Part shown: one piece after another, positions 1-7,896 of the stretch
Layout of the letters: every line of letters starts with the position of its first letter
Numbering within the stretch: the first letter of the stretch is position 1
NCBI RefSeq assembly: GCF_000009905.1
Contig: NC_006177.1
Coordinates: 3,110,595 to 3,174,594 of the forward strand
Origin: Symbiobacterium thermophilum IAM 14863
GTDB lineage: Bacteria; Bacillota; Sulfobacillia; Symbiobacteriales; Symbiobacteriaceae
DNA length: 64,000 nt
Direction of reading: 5' to 3'
Position numbers and translations under genes: made by a program
The notes under the pieces: generated by a model
What the model was told of the DNA's origin: nothing
The model's database searches: none
Seen by the model: the letters and a program-made list of their open reading frames with translations, nothing else

Positions 1-33
1 GAAGCGACAAGTGGAATGAGACAGGTGTCCCGG

Positions 34-59
34 ACAGGTGTCCCGCGCGGGACACCTGT
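34..59. promoter_or_regulatory. Perfect 26-bp palindrome, candidate operator
   Basis: The left arm ACAGGTGTCCCG is followed at once by its exact reverse complement around a central CG. A third copy of the half-site GACAGGTGTC lies just upstream at 20-29, giving one inverted and one direct copy. The palindrome ends about 100 bases before the AOR start codon, so an operator for that operon is the simplest reading. It could instead be the end of an upstream terminator, but only a short T-run follows it. Confidence 0.5.
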
Positions 60-161
60 TTGCTGTATTCGACCGCCCCGGACCCGGTCTTTCCGTTGGC
101 ACGAAATTTGCAAGAAGTTATTGCCGGCATCTCGAAATTCCATGGGGTGGAGGGACTGCCG

Positions 162-1973
162 ATGACATTAGGTGGCTACGCGAACCGCATCGCACGCATC
201 AACCTGACCAGCCTCACGGTCGAGTACGACCAGGTCCCGAAGGAGCTGCTCCGCAAGTACATCGGCGCGCGCGGGCTGGGCGTGAAGTTCGTGTTCGATA
301 ACGGGCCCAAGGTCGACCCGCTCTCGCCGGACAACCTGATGGCTGTGATGATCGGGCCCTGCACCGGTTCCGCGGTTCCCATGTCGGGCCGCCTGGCCAT
401 CGTGACCAAGTCCCCGCTGACGGGCACCATCACCGACTCGCACATGGGCGGCTTCACCGCGGCCCGGCTGCGCTGGGCGGGCTTCGACGGGCTGCTGATC
501 AAGGGCCGGGCGTGGCGGCCGGTCTACCTGGTGGTGGAAAACGGCACGGTCCGGATCGAGGACGCCTCCCACCTCTGGGGCCTGGGCGTCCGGGCCACGG
601 TGCGGGCCCTGCAGGAGAAGTACGGCAGGGAGAACACCTCCGTCATGGCCATCGGCCCCGCGGGCGAGCGGCTGGTGCGCTTCGCCGGCTGGCTGAACGA
701 GCATGACCGGGCCTCCGGCCGGGGCGGCACCGGTGCCGTCGGCGGCTCCAAGAACCTGAAGGCCATCGTGATCATCGGCGACCGCTCCGGCCAGCCCCAG
801 CCGCTGCCCGAGCGGAAGGAGGCCTTCCAGGAGGCCGTGCGCATGGGCCAGAAGGCGATCATGGCCGCCGCGCTCACGGCGCCCAACAAGGGCGGTCTGT
901 CGCTGTACGGCACCAACGTGTTGATGAACATCCTCAACGAGGCCGGCTCCCTGCCCACTCGCAACGCGAAGGAGAGCCACTTCGAGCACGGGGAGGCCAT
1001 CAGCGGCGAGGCCTTCCGGGAGTTCAACCTCGCCTCCGAGCCGGTCTGCCACGCCTGCCCGGTGCACTGCAAGAAGGAGGTCGAGGTCAAGGAGGGCCGC
1101 TGGAAGGCGAAGACCGAGTCCATGGAGTACGAGACCGCCTGGGCCCTGGGCGCGCTGTGCGGGCTGGGCGATCGCGAGCCGCTCGTCTACATGCTCGATC
1201 AGTGCAACGACTACGGCCTCGACACCATCGAGATGGGCGTGACCCTCGCCATGGCCATGGAGGCTTCCGAGAAGGGGCTGACGCCGGAAGTCATCAACTG
1301 GGGCGACGCGGAGAAGATGTCGGAGCTGATCCGCAAGACCGCCTACCGCGAGGGCTTCGGCGACATCCTGGCCAACGGCGCGTACGGCGCCGCCTGCCTG
1401 CTGGGCGACCCCGACATCGCGCTGTCCGTCAAGGGCCAGGCCATTCCGGCCTACGACCCGCGCGGCGTGCAGGGCATCGGCCTGGGCTACGCGACCTCCA
1501 ACCGGGGCGCCTGCCACCTGCGGGGTTACACCATCGCCTCGGAGATCGCGGGCATCCCGTTCCCCACCGACCGCACGGTCACCGAGGGCAAGGCCGAGCT
1601 GCTGAAGACCTTCCAGGACCTGTTCGGCTTCCTGGATTCCATGGACGTGTGCAAGTTCGCCAGCTTCGCGCAGGGCGCCGAGGAGTTCTCGGCCCAGGTG
1701 CGGGCCCTGACGGGCTTCGACGACATCACGCCCGAGGAGGCCATGCGCATCGGCGAGCGGGTCTACAACCTCGAGCGCCACTACAACAACCTGAACGGTT
1801 TCACCGGCAAGGACGACACGCTGCCCAAGCGGTTCTTCACCGAGCCCGCCACCCACAACTCGGCCGGCATGCTGTCCCAGCTGCCCGTGATGCTGGAGGA
1901 GTACTACCGGCTGCGGGGCTGGAAGGATGGCGTGGTGCCGGAAGAGAAGCTGAAGGAACTGGAGATCATCTAG
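162..1973 (+). CDS. Aldehyde ferredoxin oxidoreductase (tungsten-type AOR)
   Basis: This 603-residue protein belongs to the AOR family, which oxidises aldehydes to carboxylic acids with ferredoxin, using a tungsten (or molybdenum) bis-pterin cofactor and one 4Fe-4S cluster in the cytoplasm. The cluster ligands are visible as C296-x2-C299-x3-C303 (CHACPVHC) plus C497 in MDVCKF, the same spacing as in archaeal AOR. The start at ATG 162 follows a GGTGGAGGGA ribosome site; the frame is open to a TTG at 60 but no site supports that start. The next gene starts directly after the stop and encodes a MoaD-like sulfur carrier, as is common beside AOR genes. The physiological aldehyde cannot be told from sequence. 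Confidence 0.95.
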   Translation: MTLGGYANRIARINLTSLTVEYDQVPKELLRKYIGARGLGVKFVFDNGPKVDPLSPDNLMAVMIGPCTGSAVPMSGRLAIVTKSPLTGTITDSHMGGFTAARLRWAGFDGLLIKGRAWRPVYLVVENGTVRIEDASHLWGLGVRATVRALQEKYGRENTSVMAIGPAGERLVRFAGWLNEHDRASGRGGTGAVGGSKNLKAIVIIGDRSGQPQPLPERKEAFQEAVRMGQKAIMAAALTAPNKGGLSLYGTNVLMNILNEAGSLPTRNAKESHFEHGEAISGEAFREFNLASEPVCHACPVHCKKEVEVKEGRWKAKTESMEYETAWALGALCGLGDREPLVYMLDQCNDYGLDTIEMGVTLAMAMEASEKGLTPEVINWGDAEKMSELIRKTAYREGFGDILANGAYGAACLLGDPDIALSVKGQAIPAYDPRGVQGIGLGYATSNRGACHLRGYTIASEIAGIPFPTDRTVTEGKAELLKTFQDLFGFLDSMDVCKFASFAQGAEEFSAQVRALTGFDDITPEEAMRIGERVYNLERHYNNLNGFTGKDDTLPKRFFTEPATHNSAGMLSQLPVMLEEYYRLRGWKDGVVPEEKLKELEII

Positions 1974-2252
1974 GTGGTTGTGAAGCTGTTCGGCAACCTC
2001 CGGCTCCACGGCGGCGGCAGCCGGGTGGAAGTGGACCTGGGCGGGGGCCGGACGGTGGCCGACCTGCTGGACCGGCTCTTCGCCCTGCACCCCGCCCTCA
2101 GGCCTCACGTGGTCACGCCGGAGGGGGATGCGCTCCTCCCCCACGTCAACATCATGCTGAACGGCCGGTTGATCCGCGACCTGCAGGGGCTGCAGACGCC
2201 CGTCTCCGAGCAGGACAGCGTGGCCATCTTCCCGCCGTCGGCAGGGGGGTAG
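1974..2252 (+). CDS. MoaD/ThiS-family sulfur carrier protein
   Basis: This 92-residue protein has the beta-grasp pattern of MoaD (start KLFGNLRL, middle VNIMLNGRLI) and ends in the Gly-Gly needed for adenylation and thiocarboxylation. MoaD donates sulfur to precursor Z when molybdopterin is made. Its start GTG abuts the AOR stop codon, so the two are almost certainly co-translated, and this copy probably serves the tungstopterin of the AOR. No moaE or moeB is seen in the window, and the other pterin genes lie 15 kb away. The GTG at 1980 is an alternative start. Confidence 0.85.
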   Translation: MVVKLFGNLRLHGGGSRVEVDLGGGRTVADLLDRLFALHPALRPHVVTPEGDALLPHVNIMLNGRLIRDLQGLQTPVSEQDSVAIFPPSAGG

Positions 2253-2256
2253 GGCG

Positions 2257-2502
2257 ATGAACCTGGACCTGCGGGGCTCCACCCCGGATCAGATCCGGGG
2301 GTACCTGGAGAGCCTGGGCGGAACGGTCCGGCCGGACGGCACGGTGGCCGGCCCGGACTGGACAGCCACGCTGGAGGCCGGCGAGCACCGGGCCTTCGGG
2401 GCGGTGTGGCCGCGGGTGGTGGTGACCTTCTCCGGCGATCCCCAGTCGGTGGCCCGGGTGGTCAGCGGCCTTCGCCTGCGGGCCATGCGCGGCGGAGGGT
2501 AG
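2257..2502 (+). CDS. Small protein, possible MoaD-associated C-terminal domain
   Basis: This 81-residue protein starts four bases after the MoaD-like gene and has no transmembrane segment. The order of beta and alpha segments (start NLDLRGSTPDQIRGYL, middle VVVTFSGDPQSVARVV) recalls the small domain fused to the C-terminus of some MoaD proteins (DUF1952), here as a separate gene. That match is from memory of the pattern and is tentative. It ends in three glycines, which may be chance. Its place as last gene of the AOR operon, just before a terminator, suggests a role in pterin sulfur transfer or AOR maturation. Confidence 0.6.
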   Translation: MNLDLRGSTPDQIRGYLESLGGTVRPDGTVAGPDWTATLEAGEHRAFGAVWPRVVVTFSGDPQSVARVVSGLRLRAMRGGG

Positions 2503-2528
2503 GCGGTGGCGTGACTGAACTGCACAGC

Positions 2529-2559
2529 AACCCCGGGGGCTGAGATGGCCCCCGGGGTT
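2529..2559 (+). terminator. Rho-independent terminator of the AOR operon
   Basis: A perfect 12-bp stem (AACCCCGGGGGC and its complement) with a 7-base loop is followed by CTTGTTGTTT. It lies 27 bases after the stop codon of the last gene of the AOR operon. Confidence 0.85.
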
Positions 2560-2589
2560 CTTGTTGTTTCCGGCCGTCCCATCCAGGGT

Positions 2590-2623
2590 TTGACAACGCC
2601 GGGCGTATAGGTCAATGTATATA
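2590..2623 (+). promoter_or_regulatory. Probable sigma-A promoter for the GGDEF gene
   Basis: A consensus -35 TTGACA at 2590-2595 is followed by a rare AT-rich stretch (TGTATATATA) that supplies the -10, although the best hexamer is 20 or more bases away instead of 17. The coding start is at 2654. Confidence 0.5.
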
Positions 2624-2653
2624 TATCACTCTCTATATGTGGGGGTATGCGAG

Positions 2654-3274
2654 ATGGTGGACGCACTGTCCGGAATTCTGACCCGTCAGCCGTTCTGGGA
2701 GGCCATCCGGAAGGCACTGACTGAAGAGGAGACCGTGTCCCTGGCGTCGCTGGATCTGGACGGGTTCGAGGAAATCAACGCGCAGGCCGGGCGGGAGACC
2801 GGCGACAAGCTCATCGCCCTGCTGGGCGGGATGCTGCGGGAGCGGGCCGACAGCCTGGGCTGGACGGTGGGCCGCATCGGCGGCGACGAGTTCGCCATCC
2901 TCATGCCGGGCACCGGCCTGGAGAAGGCCTTCCTGCAGATGGAGACCCTGCGCGCCGACTTCGCCGCCAGCGCAGCGCAGGCCTACCCGGAGCTGAACCC
3001 GACGATCAGCATCGGCGTGGCCAACTTCCCCCGGGATGCGAAGGATCTGGGCGGTCTCACGCAACAGGCGGGCCAGGCCCTGTACCAGGCCAAGGAGGCC
3101 GGGCGGAACAGCGTCGCGCTGCCGTCCCGGGAGGAGATGGTCCTGCGCTCCTGCTACTACACCACCTCCCAGGTGGCCCGCCTGAAGAAGCTGGCCGAGC
3201 AGCTGAAGAAGAAGGAGTCGGTCCTGCTCAGGGAGGCCCTGGACGACCTCCTGCGCAAGTACGACGTCCGGTAG
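2654..3274 (+). CDS. GGDEF diguanylate cyclase with C-terminal ribbon-helix-helix-like tail
   Basis: The 206-residue product has a GGDEF domain at about residues 12-158: LDLDGF at 33-38 for metal and GTP binding, and intact RIGGDEF at 74-80. GGDEF enzymes join two GTP into the second messenger c-di-GMP. The inhibitory RxxD I-site is absent (SLGW occupies the position), so product feedback is not expected. There is no sensor domain or membrane segment. Residues 163-206 (beta strand SCYYTT, then two helices ending LLREALDDLLRKY) look like a ribbon-helix-helix DNA-binding fold. ATG 2654 was preferred to the in-frame ATG at 2615, which lies in the AT-rich promoter. It is a single gene between terminators. 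Confidence 0.85.
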   Translation: MVDALSGILTRQPFWEAIRKALTEEETVSLASLDLDGFEEINAQAGRETGDKLIALLGGMLRERADSLGWTVGRIGGDEFAILMPGTGLEKAFLQMETLRADFAASAAQAYPELNPTISIGVANFPRDAKDLGGLTQQAGQALYQAKEAGRNSVALPSREEMVLRSCYYTTSQVARLKKLAEQLKKKESVLLREALDDLLRKYDVR

Positions 3275-3306
3275 TCGAGCCGGCACGACCAGAAAAAAGC
3301 GGAGAC

Positions 3307-3332
3307 GCGGGCGCTCCGTGTCCTGCGCCCGC
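3307..3332. terminator. Terminator between convergent genes
   Basis: An 8-bp stem GCGGGCGC/GCGCCCGC has a 10-base loop. Read on the minus strand it is followed by GTCTCCGCTTTTTT, so it should end the arg operon. It may also serve the plus-strand GGDEF gene. Confidence 0.7.
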
Positions 3333-3354
3333 CGTCGTTCTCGGACACAGCCTG

Positions 3355-4563
3355 CTAGGTCCGGTAACTGCCGTTGATCTTCACGTAGTCATACGTCAGG
3401 TCGCAGCCCCAGGCGGTGGCCTCGCATTCGCCGGCGTGCAGGTCGGCGGTGAAGACGACCTCCTTCTCCCGCAGTACCCGGGCCGCGGCCGCCTCGTCAA
3501 AGGCCACCGGCTCGCCGGCGCGCATCATCTGCAGGTCGCCCAGCCACAGGTCCACCCGGCCGGGGTCGAACTGCGCCCCCGAATAGCCCAGGGCCGCCAG
3601 CACGCGGCCCCAGTTGGCGTCCTCGCCGAAGACCGCGGCCTTCACCAGGTTCGACCCGCAGACCGCCCGGGCCGCCTTGCGGGCGTCGGAGAGGGTCGCG
3701 GCCCCCTTCACCCGCACCTCGATCAGCTTGGTCGCGCCCTCGCCGTCCCGGGCGATCTCCTTCGCCAGGTGGATGAGCACCGCCGCCAGCGCGTCGGCGA
3801 ACGCCCGGTAGTGGGCGGAGCCCGGCATGATCCTGGGGTTGCCCGCGAGGCCGTTGGCCAGGACGAGGACCATGTCGTTGGTCGAGGTGTCGCCGTCCAC
3901 CGTGATCATGTTGAAGGAACGGTCCGTGGCCTCCCGGAGGGCCTCCCGCAGGGCGGCCGCGTCCACGGCGGCGTCGGTGGTGACGAACCCCAGCATCGTC
4001 GCCATGTTGGGGTGGATCATGCCGGAGCCCTTGGCCATCGCCCCGATGGTGACCGTCGCCCCGCCGATCTCCAGCCGCGCCGCCGCCTGCTTCGGGAAGG
4101 TGTCGGTGGTCATGATGGCCTCCGCCGCGTCGGCGCCGCCCTCCGGGGAGAGCGCCGCGGCCGCGGCCCTGATGCCCGCCGACACCCGGTCCATCGGCAG
4201 CGGTACGCCGATCACGCCCGTCGAAGCCACACCCATCAGCTCGGGCCGGATGCCCAGGGCCTCCGCGGCCAGCCGGGCCATCTCGGCCGCGTCCCGCATC
4301 CCCTGCTCGCCGGTGCAGGCGTTGGCGTTGCCGGAGTTGGCCACCACGGCCTGCAGCTCACCGGTCTCGGTCCGCCCCCGGGTGAGCACCACCGGCGCCG
4401 CCTTCACCAGGTTGGTGGTGTACACCCCCGCGGCCGCGCAGGGAACCCGGGAGGCGAGCAGGGCCACGTCCTTCTTCCCCGCGCCGTTCCCCTTGATGTC
4501 CGCGCACGCGCCCGCGGCCACGAAACCCGCCGGCGCCGTCACGCCGCCTGCCAGCCACTCCAT
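3355..4563 (-). CDS. argJ: Bifunctional ornithine acetyltransferase/N-acetylglutamate synthase ArgJ
   Basis: ArgJ moves the acetyl group from N-acetylornithine to glutamate, recycling it in arginine synthesis; bifunctional forms also use acetyl-CoA. The 402-residue protein carries the self-cleavage site MATML, where T189 becomes the N-terminal nucleophile of the beta chain. The conserved GSGMIHPN precedes it and TTDTFPK lies at 152-158. Length is normal for the family. It is the last gene of an argC-GNAT-argJ run on the minus strand, eight bases after the acetyltransferase gene. Bifunctional and monofunctional forms cannot be separated by eye, but a second acetyltransferase next door could supply the first acetyl group. 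Confidence 0.95.
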   Translation of the reverse strand: MEWLAGGVTAPAGFVAAGACADIKGNGAGKKDVALLASRVPCAAAGVYTTNLVKAAPVVLTRGRTETGELQAVVANSGNANACTGEQGMRDAAEMARLAAEALGIRPELMGVASTGVIGVPLPMDRVSAGIRAAAAALSPEGGADAAEAIMTTDTFPKQAAARLEIGGATVTIGAMAKGSGMIHPNMATMLGFVTTDAAVDAAALREALREATDRSFNMITVDGDTSTNDMVLVLANGLAGNPRIMPGSAHYRAFADALAAVLIHLAKEIARDGEGATKLIEVRVKGAATLSDARKAARAVCGSNLVKAAVFGEDANWGRVLAALGYSGAQFDPGRVDLWLGDLQMMRAGEPVAFDEAAAARVLREKEVVFTADLHAGECEATAWGCDLTYDYVKINGSYRT

Positions 4564-4571
4564 GTGCTCAT

Positions 4572-5099
4572 CTACCCCTTTACCCAGTTCGGACGGGCCA
4601 CCAGGGGGATCTCCCAGGGCTCGTCGTCCAACTCCTCCGGCGGCACCAGCAGCCGCATCATCGCGATCTCATCGCAGTTGTGGAACTTGTCGCAGTACAC
4701 GCATTCCTTCCAGACCTTCTGCGGCAGGCTTTCCTTCGGGACGACCTCGAAGCCGCACTTGGCGAAGAACCCCGGCTGGTAGGTCAGCGCGAAGATCCGT
4801 TTCAGCCCCAGGGCCCGGGCCTCCTCCAGAAGCTGCTCCACGAGGCCCCGCCCGACGCCCCGCCTGGTGAGGCCGGGGCGCACCGCGAGGGAGCGGATCT
4901 CCGCCAGGTCCCGCCACATGATGTGCAGGGCCGCCACGCCCAGCACCTGGCCGTCGTCGTCCACGGCCACCGTGAAGTCGCGCACCGATTCGTACAGCAT
5001 CATCAAGGGCCGCCGGAGCATGAGCCCCTGGGCCGCGTAACCGTTGATGATCTCGTGGGCCGCCGGGATGTCGGCCATCACGGCCTTCCGAAACAGCAT
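4572..5099 (-). CDS. GNAT N-acetyltransferase, probable short-form N-acetylglutamate synthase
   Basis: The 175-residue protein is a single GNAT domain; the acetyl-CoA loop is seen in RPGLTRRGVGRGLV. The C-terminal half carries FFAKCGFEVVPKESLPQKVW followed by a cysteine-rich stretch CVYCDKFHNC, typical of the short ArgA-like proteins found in arg operons of Firmicutes and other bacteria. It would make N-acetylglutamate, the first step of arginine synthesis. Position between argC and argJ supports this. The cysteines could bind a metal, which is inference. A GNAT of other specificity is the main alternative. Confidence 0.8.
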   Translation of the reverse strand: MLFRKAVMADIPAAHEIINGYAAQGLMLRRPLMMLYESVRDFTVAVDDDGQVLGVAALHIMWRDLAEIRSLAVRPGLTRRGVGRGLVEQLLEEARALGLKRIFALTYQPGFFAKCGFEVVPKESLPQKVWKECVYCDKFHNCDEIAMMRLLVPPEELDDEPWEIPLVARPNWVKG

Positions 5100-5136
5100 G
5101 TGATCCCTCCTGGGCAGATGGATGGGACCGGCCGGT

Positions 5137-6183
5137 TCAAGGGTAGACCGGTCCGGCGTTCAGCAGTCCCGTGGTCTCGGGAAGGCCGAAGAGCAGGTTC
5201 ATGTTCTGGATCGCCTGGCCCGCCGCGCCCTTGACCAGGTTGTCGATGACGCTGATGACCAGCACCCGGCGGGTGCGCGGGTCCACCTGCAGGCCGATGT
5301 CGCAGTAGTTGGAACCCCAGACCTGTTTGGTGGTGGGCAGTTCGCCCGCCGGGCGCACCCGGACGAAGGGCTCCCCGGCGTAGAACTCCCGGAACAGGTC
5401 CACCAGCTGCTCGGTGGTACGCTCCGCCTTCAGTGTGAAGTACCCGGTGGCGAGGATCCCCCGGGTCATGGGCACCAGGTGCGGCGTGAAGCTCACCACC
5501 ACGGGCCGGCCGGCCAGGTCCGAGAGGGTCTGCTCGATCTCGGGCGTGTGCCGGTGGGTCCCGGCGATGTTGTAGGCCTTGAAGTTCTCGTTGACTTCTG
5601 AGAAGTGGACGCCGAGGTTGACCCCGCGCCCGGCGCCGGACACGCCGGACTTGGCGTCAAAGATGATCCCCTCCGTCTCCACCACGCCGGCCTGAAGCAG
5701 CGGCGCGGCTGCGAGCGCACAGGCCGTGGGGTAACAGCCGGGGTTCCCGACCAGCCGCGCCCCCCGGATCCGCTCCCGGTAAAGCTCCGGCAGGCCGTAC
5801 ACCGCCTCTTCCATGAGGTCCGGGGCGGTGTGGGTCTTTCGGTACCACTGCTCGTATGCGGTCACGTCCCGCAGCCGGAAGTCGGCCCCCAGGTCGATCA
5901 GCCGCCCGCCGGCCGCGAGCACCGCCGGCGCCAGGGCCATGGTCAGGCCGTGGGGCAGGGAGGTGAACACCACGTCGCACCCCGCCAGGGCCTCGGGCGA
6001 GGCTTCCCGTCCGACCAGGTCCACCCGCTCCCGCAGGTGGGGGTAGACCGCGGCGAGGTGCTGTCCCTGGTAGCTCTCGGTGCCGGCCACCACCACCTCC
6101 GCCTCCGGGTGCTGCGCCAGCAGCCGGACCAGTTCCACGCCGGTATAGCCGGTGGCTCCGGCGATTCCCACGCGTATCGTCAT
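5137..6183 (-). CDS. argC: N-acetyl-gamma-glutamyl-phosphate reductase ArgC
   Basis: ArgC reduces N-acetylglutamyl phosphate to the semialdehyde with NADPH, the third step of arginine synthesis. The 348-residue protein shows the NADP motif GATGYTGVELVRLL at 10-23 and the active-site cysteine in GNPGCYPT; length and both halves fit the family. It is first in the argC-GNAT-argJ run; argB and argD are not in the window. The start ATG 6183 lies about 28 bases downstream of an AT-rich segment that may be an arginine-repressor site. Confidence 0.97.
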   Translation of the reverse strand: MTIRVGIAGATGYTGVELVRLLAQHPEAEVVVAGTESYQGQHLAAVYPHLRERVDLVGREASPEALAGCDVVFTSLPHGLTMALAPAVLAAGGRLIDLGADFRLRDVTAYEQWYRKTHTAPDLMEEAVYGLPELYRERIRGARLVGNPGCYPTACALAAAPLLQAGVVETEGIIFDAKSGVSGAGRGVNLGVHFSEVNENFKAYNIAGTHRHTPEIEQTLSDLAGRPVVVSFTPHLVPMTRGILATGYFTLKAERTTEQLVDLFREFYAGEPFVRVRPAGELPTTKQVWGSNYCDIGLQVDPRTRRVLVISVIDNLVKGAAGQAIQNMNLLFGLPETTGLLNAGPVYP

Positions 6184-6210
6184 CGTTCCGGCCTCCGCCC
6201 CTGTTCTTGT

Positions 6211-6244
6211 TGCATAATCATAACTCTAAGTGTATAAAGATGCA
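6211..6244. promoter_or_regulatory. Candidate ARG box upstream of argC
   Basis: This AT-rich 34-base segment stands out in GC-rich DNA. It is bounded by TGCAT and ATGCA and holds two A/T-rich halves (TAATCATAAC and GTGTATAAAG), resembling paired ArgR half-sites. It sits 28 bases upstream of argC, where a repressor would block transcription. The match to the ArgR consensus is loose. Confidence 0.4.
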
Positions 6245-6292
6245 ATCCCCGGAGCCCGCTCACGGGCCCGGACCTCTTCATCATAATCCAAT

Positions 6293-6319
6293 CCCGAGCC
6301 CTGTCCAGCAGGGCTCGGG
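6293..6319. terminator. Strong hairpin between the membrane-protein gene and argC
   Basis: A perfect 11-bp stem CCCGAGCCCTG/CAGGGCTCGGG has a 5-base loop. On the plus strand CATTTTT follows it; on the minus strand only ATTGGATT follows. It probably ends the minus-strand gene that stops at 6359 before argC transcription begins. Confidence 0.6.
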
Positions 6320-6358
6320 ACTCATTTTTCCGGAAATCGGCCGGCGCGGCCCGTGCCT

Positions 6359-7144
6359 TCAACCATCCCGGGGCGGAGGAACCACGCGGATGACCAGTTC
6401 AACCTCGTCGCCCGCCTGTACGCCCTGCGTCACCGTGACGGGATGGCCCTCCAGGACCGCCCGCAACCGCTCGGCCAGCTCCGCCGCCTTCGCACGGGGG
6501 CAGCGCACGGCAACGGCCTCTTCGTCCCGGCTGCCGTCCTCCCGGGTGGCATAGGGCAGCGCGCGCCGCCGGGCGGTGGCCTCCACCAGCCCGACGACCC
6601 GGTCCGGCACGGGCCTGTGGACCAGCGGGCCGGCCGACGGGTTCCCCTCAGCCGAGGTGGGGAAGGCGAGGCGCACCAGCCCCCGGAGGAACAGGTAGAA
6701 CGCCGCGCTCTGCACGGCCAGCGCCCGGACCGGTTCGCCGGAGCCCGCCAGGGGCACCAGCGCGTAGCGCACCGCCGCCAGCGGCGCGGCGTACGCCCAG
6801 AGCCCGGCGCCCGCGCCGCGCCCCAGGGCGCCGCCCAGGGCTGACAGGACCAGCCCCGCCGCCAGGGCAAGCCCTTCACCCCAGGCGAACGGACCCCGGC
6901 GGAGGGCGTCGACCGCCACCGAAGCCAGGGCAACCAGGCCCGCGGCGAGCAGGGCTGGCTGCCGCAGCCGGCGCGCGGCCAGGTTCGCCAGGGCATAGAG
7001 GGCAGAGAACGCCAGGGCCATCAGAAAGGCGACGCTGAGCAATGGCCACGCCGGAGGCTGCCCGGCAAGCCAGGGAACCCCCGCGGCGGCAAATGCGGCC
7101 GTCAGCGCCAGCAGCAGCAGTTCAGCGGTCAGCAGTCTCGCCAA
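6359..7144 (-). CDS. Polytopic membrane protein of unknown function
   Basis: The 261-residue protein begins with several hydrophobic stretches (LLLLALTAAFAAAG, LLSVAFLMALAFSALYAL, ALLAAGLVALASVAV, LALAAGLVLSALGGALG) and ends in a soluble region of about 85 residues after PVPDRVVGLVEATARRRALP. No family was recognised. No ATG is available; the best start is TTG 7144, just after GGGGGGAGG, overlapping the upstream gene by 23 bases, so translation is probably coupled. A CTG a few codons later is also possible. It likely works with the upstream PH-like membrane protein. Confidence 0.65.
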   Translation of the reverse strand: MARLLTAELLLLALTAAFAAAGVPWLAGQPPAWPLLSVAFLMALAFSALYALANLAARRLRQPALLAAGLVALASVAVDALRRGPFAWGEGLALAAGLVLSALGGALGRGAGAGLWAYAAPLAAVRYALVPLAGSGEPVRALAVQSAAFYLFLRGLVRLAFPTSAEGNPSAGPLVHRPVPDRVVGLVEATARRRALPYATREDGSRDEEAVAVRCPRAKAAELAERLRAVLEGHPVTVTQGVQAGDEVELVIRVVPPPRDG

Positions 7145-7694
7145 CTTCCTCCCCCCACTTCGGCACCGCCATCTCCCGGAGGAGGGCCAGAAGGCGCGGC
7201 GAGGGCCGGACGGCCACCGCGCGGCAGAGGCCGGCCGGGTCATGGCCCACCACGACCCAGCACGCCGTGCGGACCAGTGCGACGGGCGGGTACCATTCCA
7301 CCTCCGCGACGCCCAGTTCCGCGGCGGCCGCTCCGCTTCCGTCCCAGCGGTTGAGCCAGCGGTGCAGCCGCAACGGCTGCCGAAGGTCCAGCTCCACGGC
7401 CCGGCGCCCCTGAGCGACGCGGAACCGCTGGTCCCGGAGCGCGTACCGCACCGTGGACAGCTCGTAGCCGGCATGCCCAAGGTAAGCGGCCAGGGCCAGG
7501 AGCAGGAACAGCCCGGTGAACTCCAGCGGGTGGGCGGCGCCCGGGGTGGACCGGATGCGCACGACCAGCCAGCCGGCGGCCAGGCAGACGGCCGCCAGCA
7601 GCGCGCCCACCAGGTACTGCTCCGCACGCGTATCGGGCCGCTCCAGGTATGGACCGTCCACCGAATCCCTCCCCACTTGGGAATGGTCACGCAT
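7122..7694 (-). CDS. Membrane protein with a bacterial PH-like domain
   Basis: The 190-residue protein has two transmembrane helices near residues 27-47 and 58-78, followed by a soluble domain. That part (YALRDQRFRVAQGRRAVELD, later PSPRLLALLRE) has the pattern of bacterial PH-like domains found in small two-helix membrane proteins. Function is unknown. The start ATG 7694 was chosen because the hydrophobic region and the downstream fold are then intact; the longer open frame upstream runs into the promoter region of the divergent gene. It overlaps the next membrane-protein gene, suggesting a two-gene operon. Confidence 0.65.
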   Translation of the reverse strand: MRDHSQVGRDSVDGPYLERPDTRAEQYLVGALLAAVCLAAGWLVVRIRSTPGAAHPLEFTGLFLLLALAAYLGHAGYELSTVRYALRDQRFRVAQGRRAVELDLRQPLRLHRWLNRWDGSGAAAAELGVAEVEWYPPVALVRTACWVVVGHDPAGLCRAVAVRPSPRLLALLREMAVPKWGEEVGETADR

Positions 7695-7896
7695 TAGACC
7701 TTCGGCCACCGGCCCGTCATCTCCTCTCTCCCAGGTTCCCGCCGCCCGACGAACCGATACGCGTGAGGAGGGGACCGGGACGAACGCACTATTCGAATTA
7801 TCCACGAATGGTTCTCGGCTGGTATTTTCGGACACTCGTTCCAATGGTATGGTGAAAGTGAAAGGGAAACGCTCGGGACGAAAGGGGGCTGATCGT

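Noticed and set aside
168-2282. A 704-codon open frame on the minus strand opposite the AOR gene
   Set aside because: It is a shadow caused by high GC at third positions. It has no family pattern, and the AOR gene on the other strand has all its motifs.
6184-6358. T-box or other riboswitch in front of argC
   Set aside because: The hairpin is followed by T on the plus strand, not towards argC, and no T-box sequence (AGGGTGGNACCGCG) is present.
7122-7694. A frameshift joining the two minus-strand membrane-protein genes
   Set aside because: The upstream protein ends with a normal stop and the downstream one has its own ribosome site and new hydrophobic start; an overlap of two genes explains it better.
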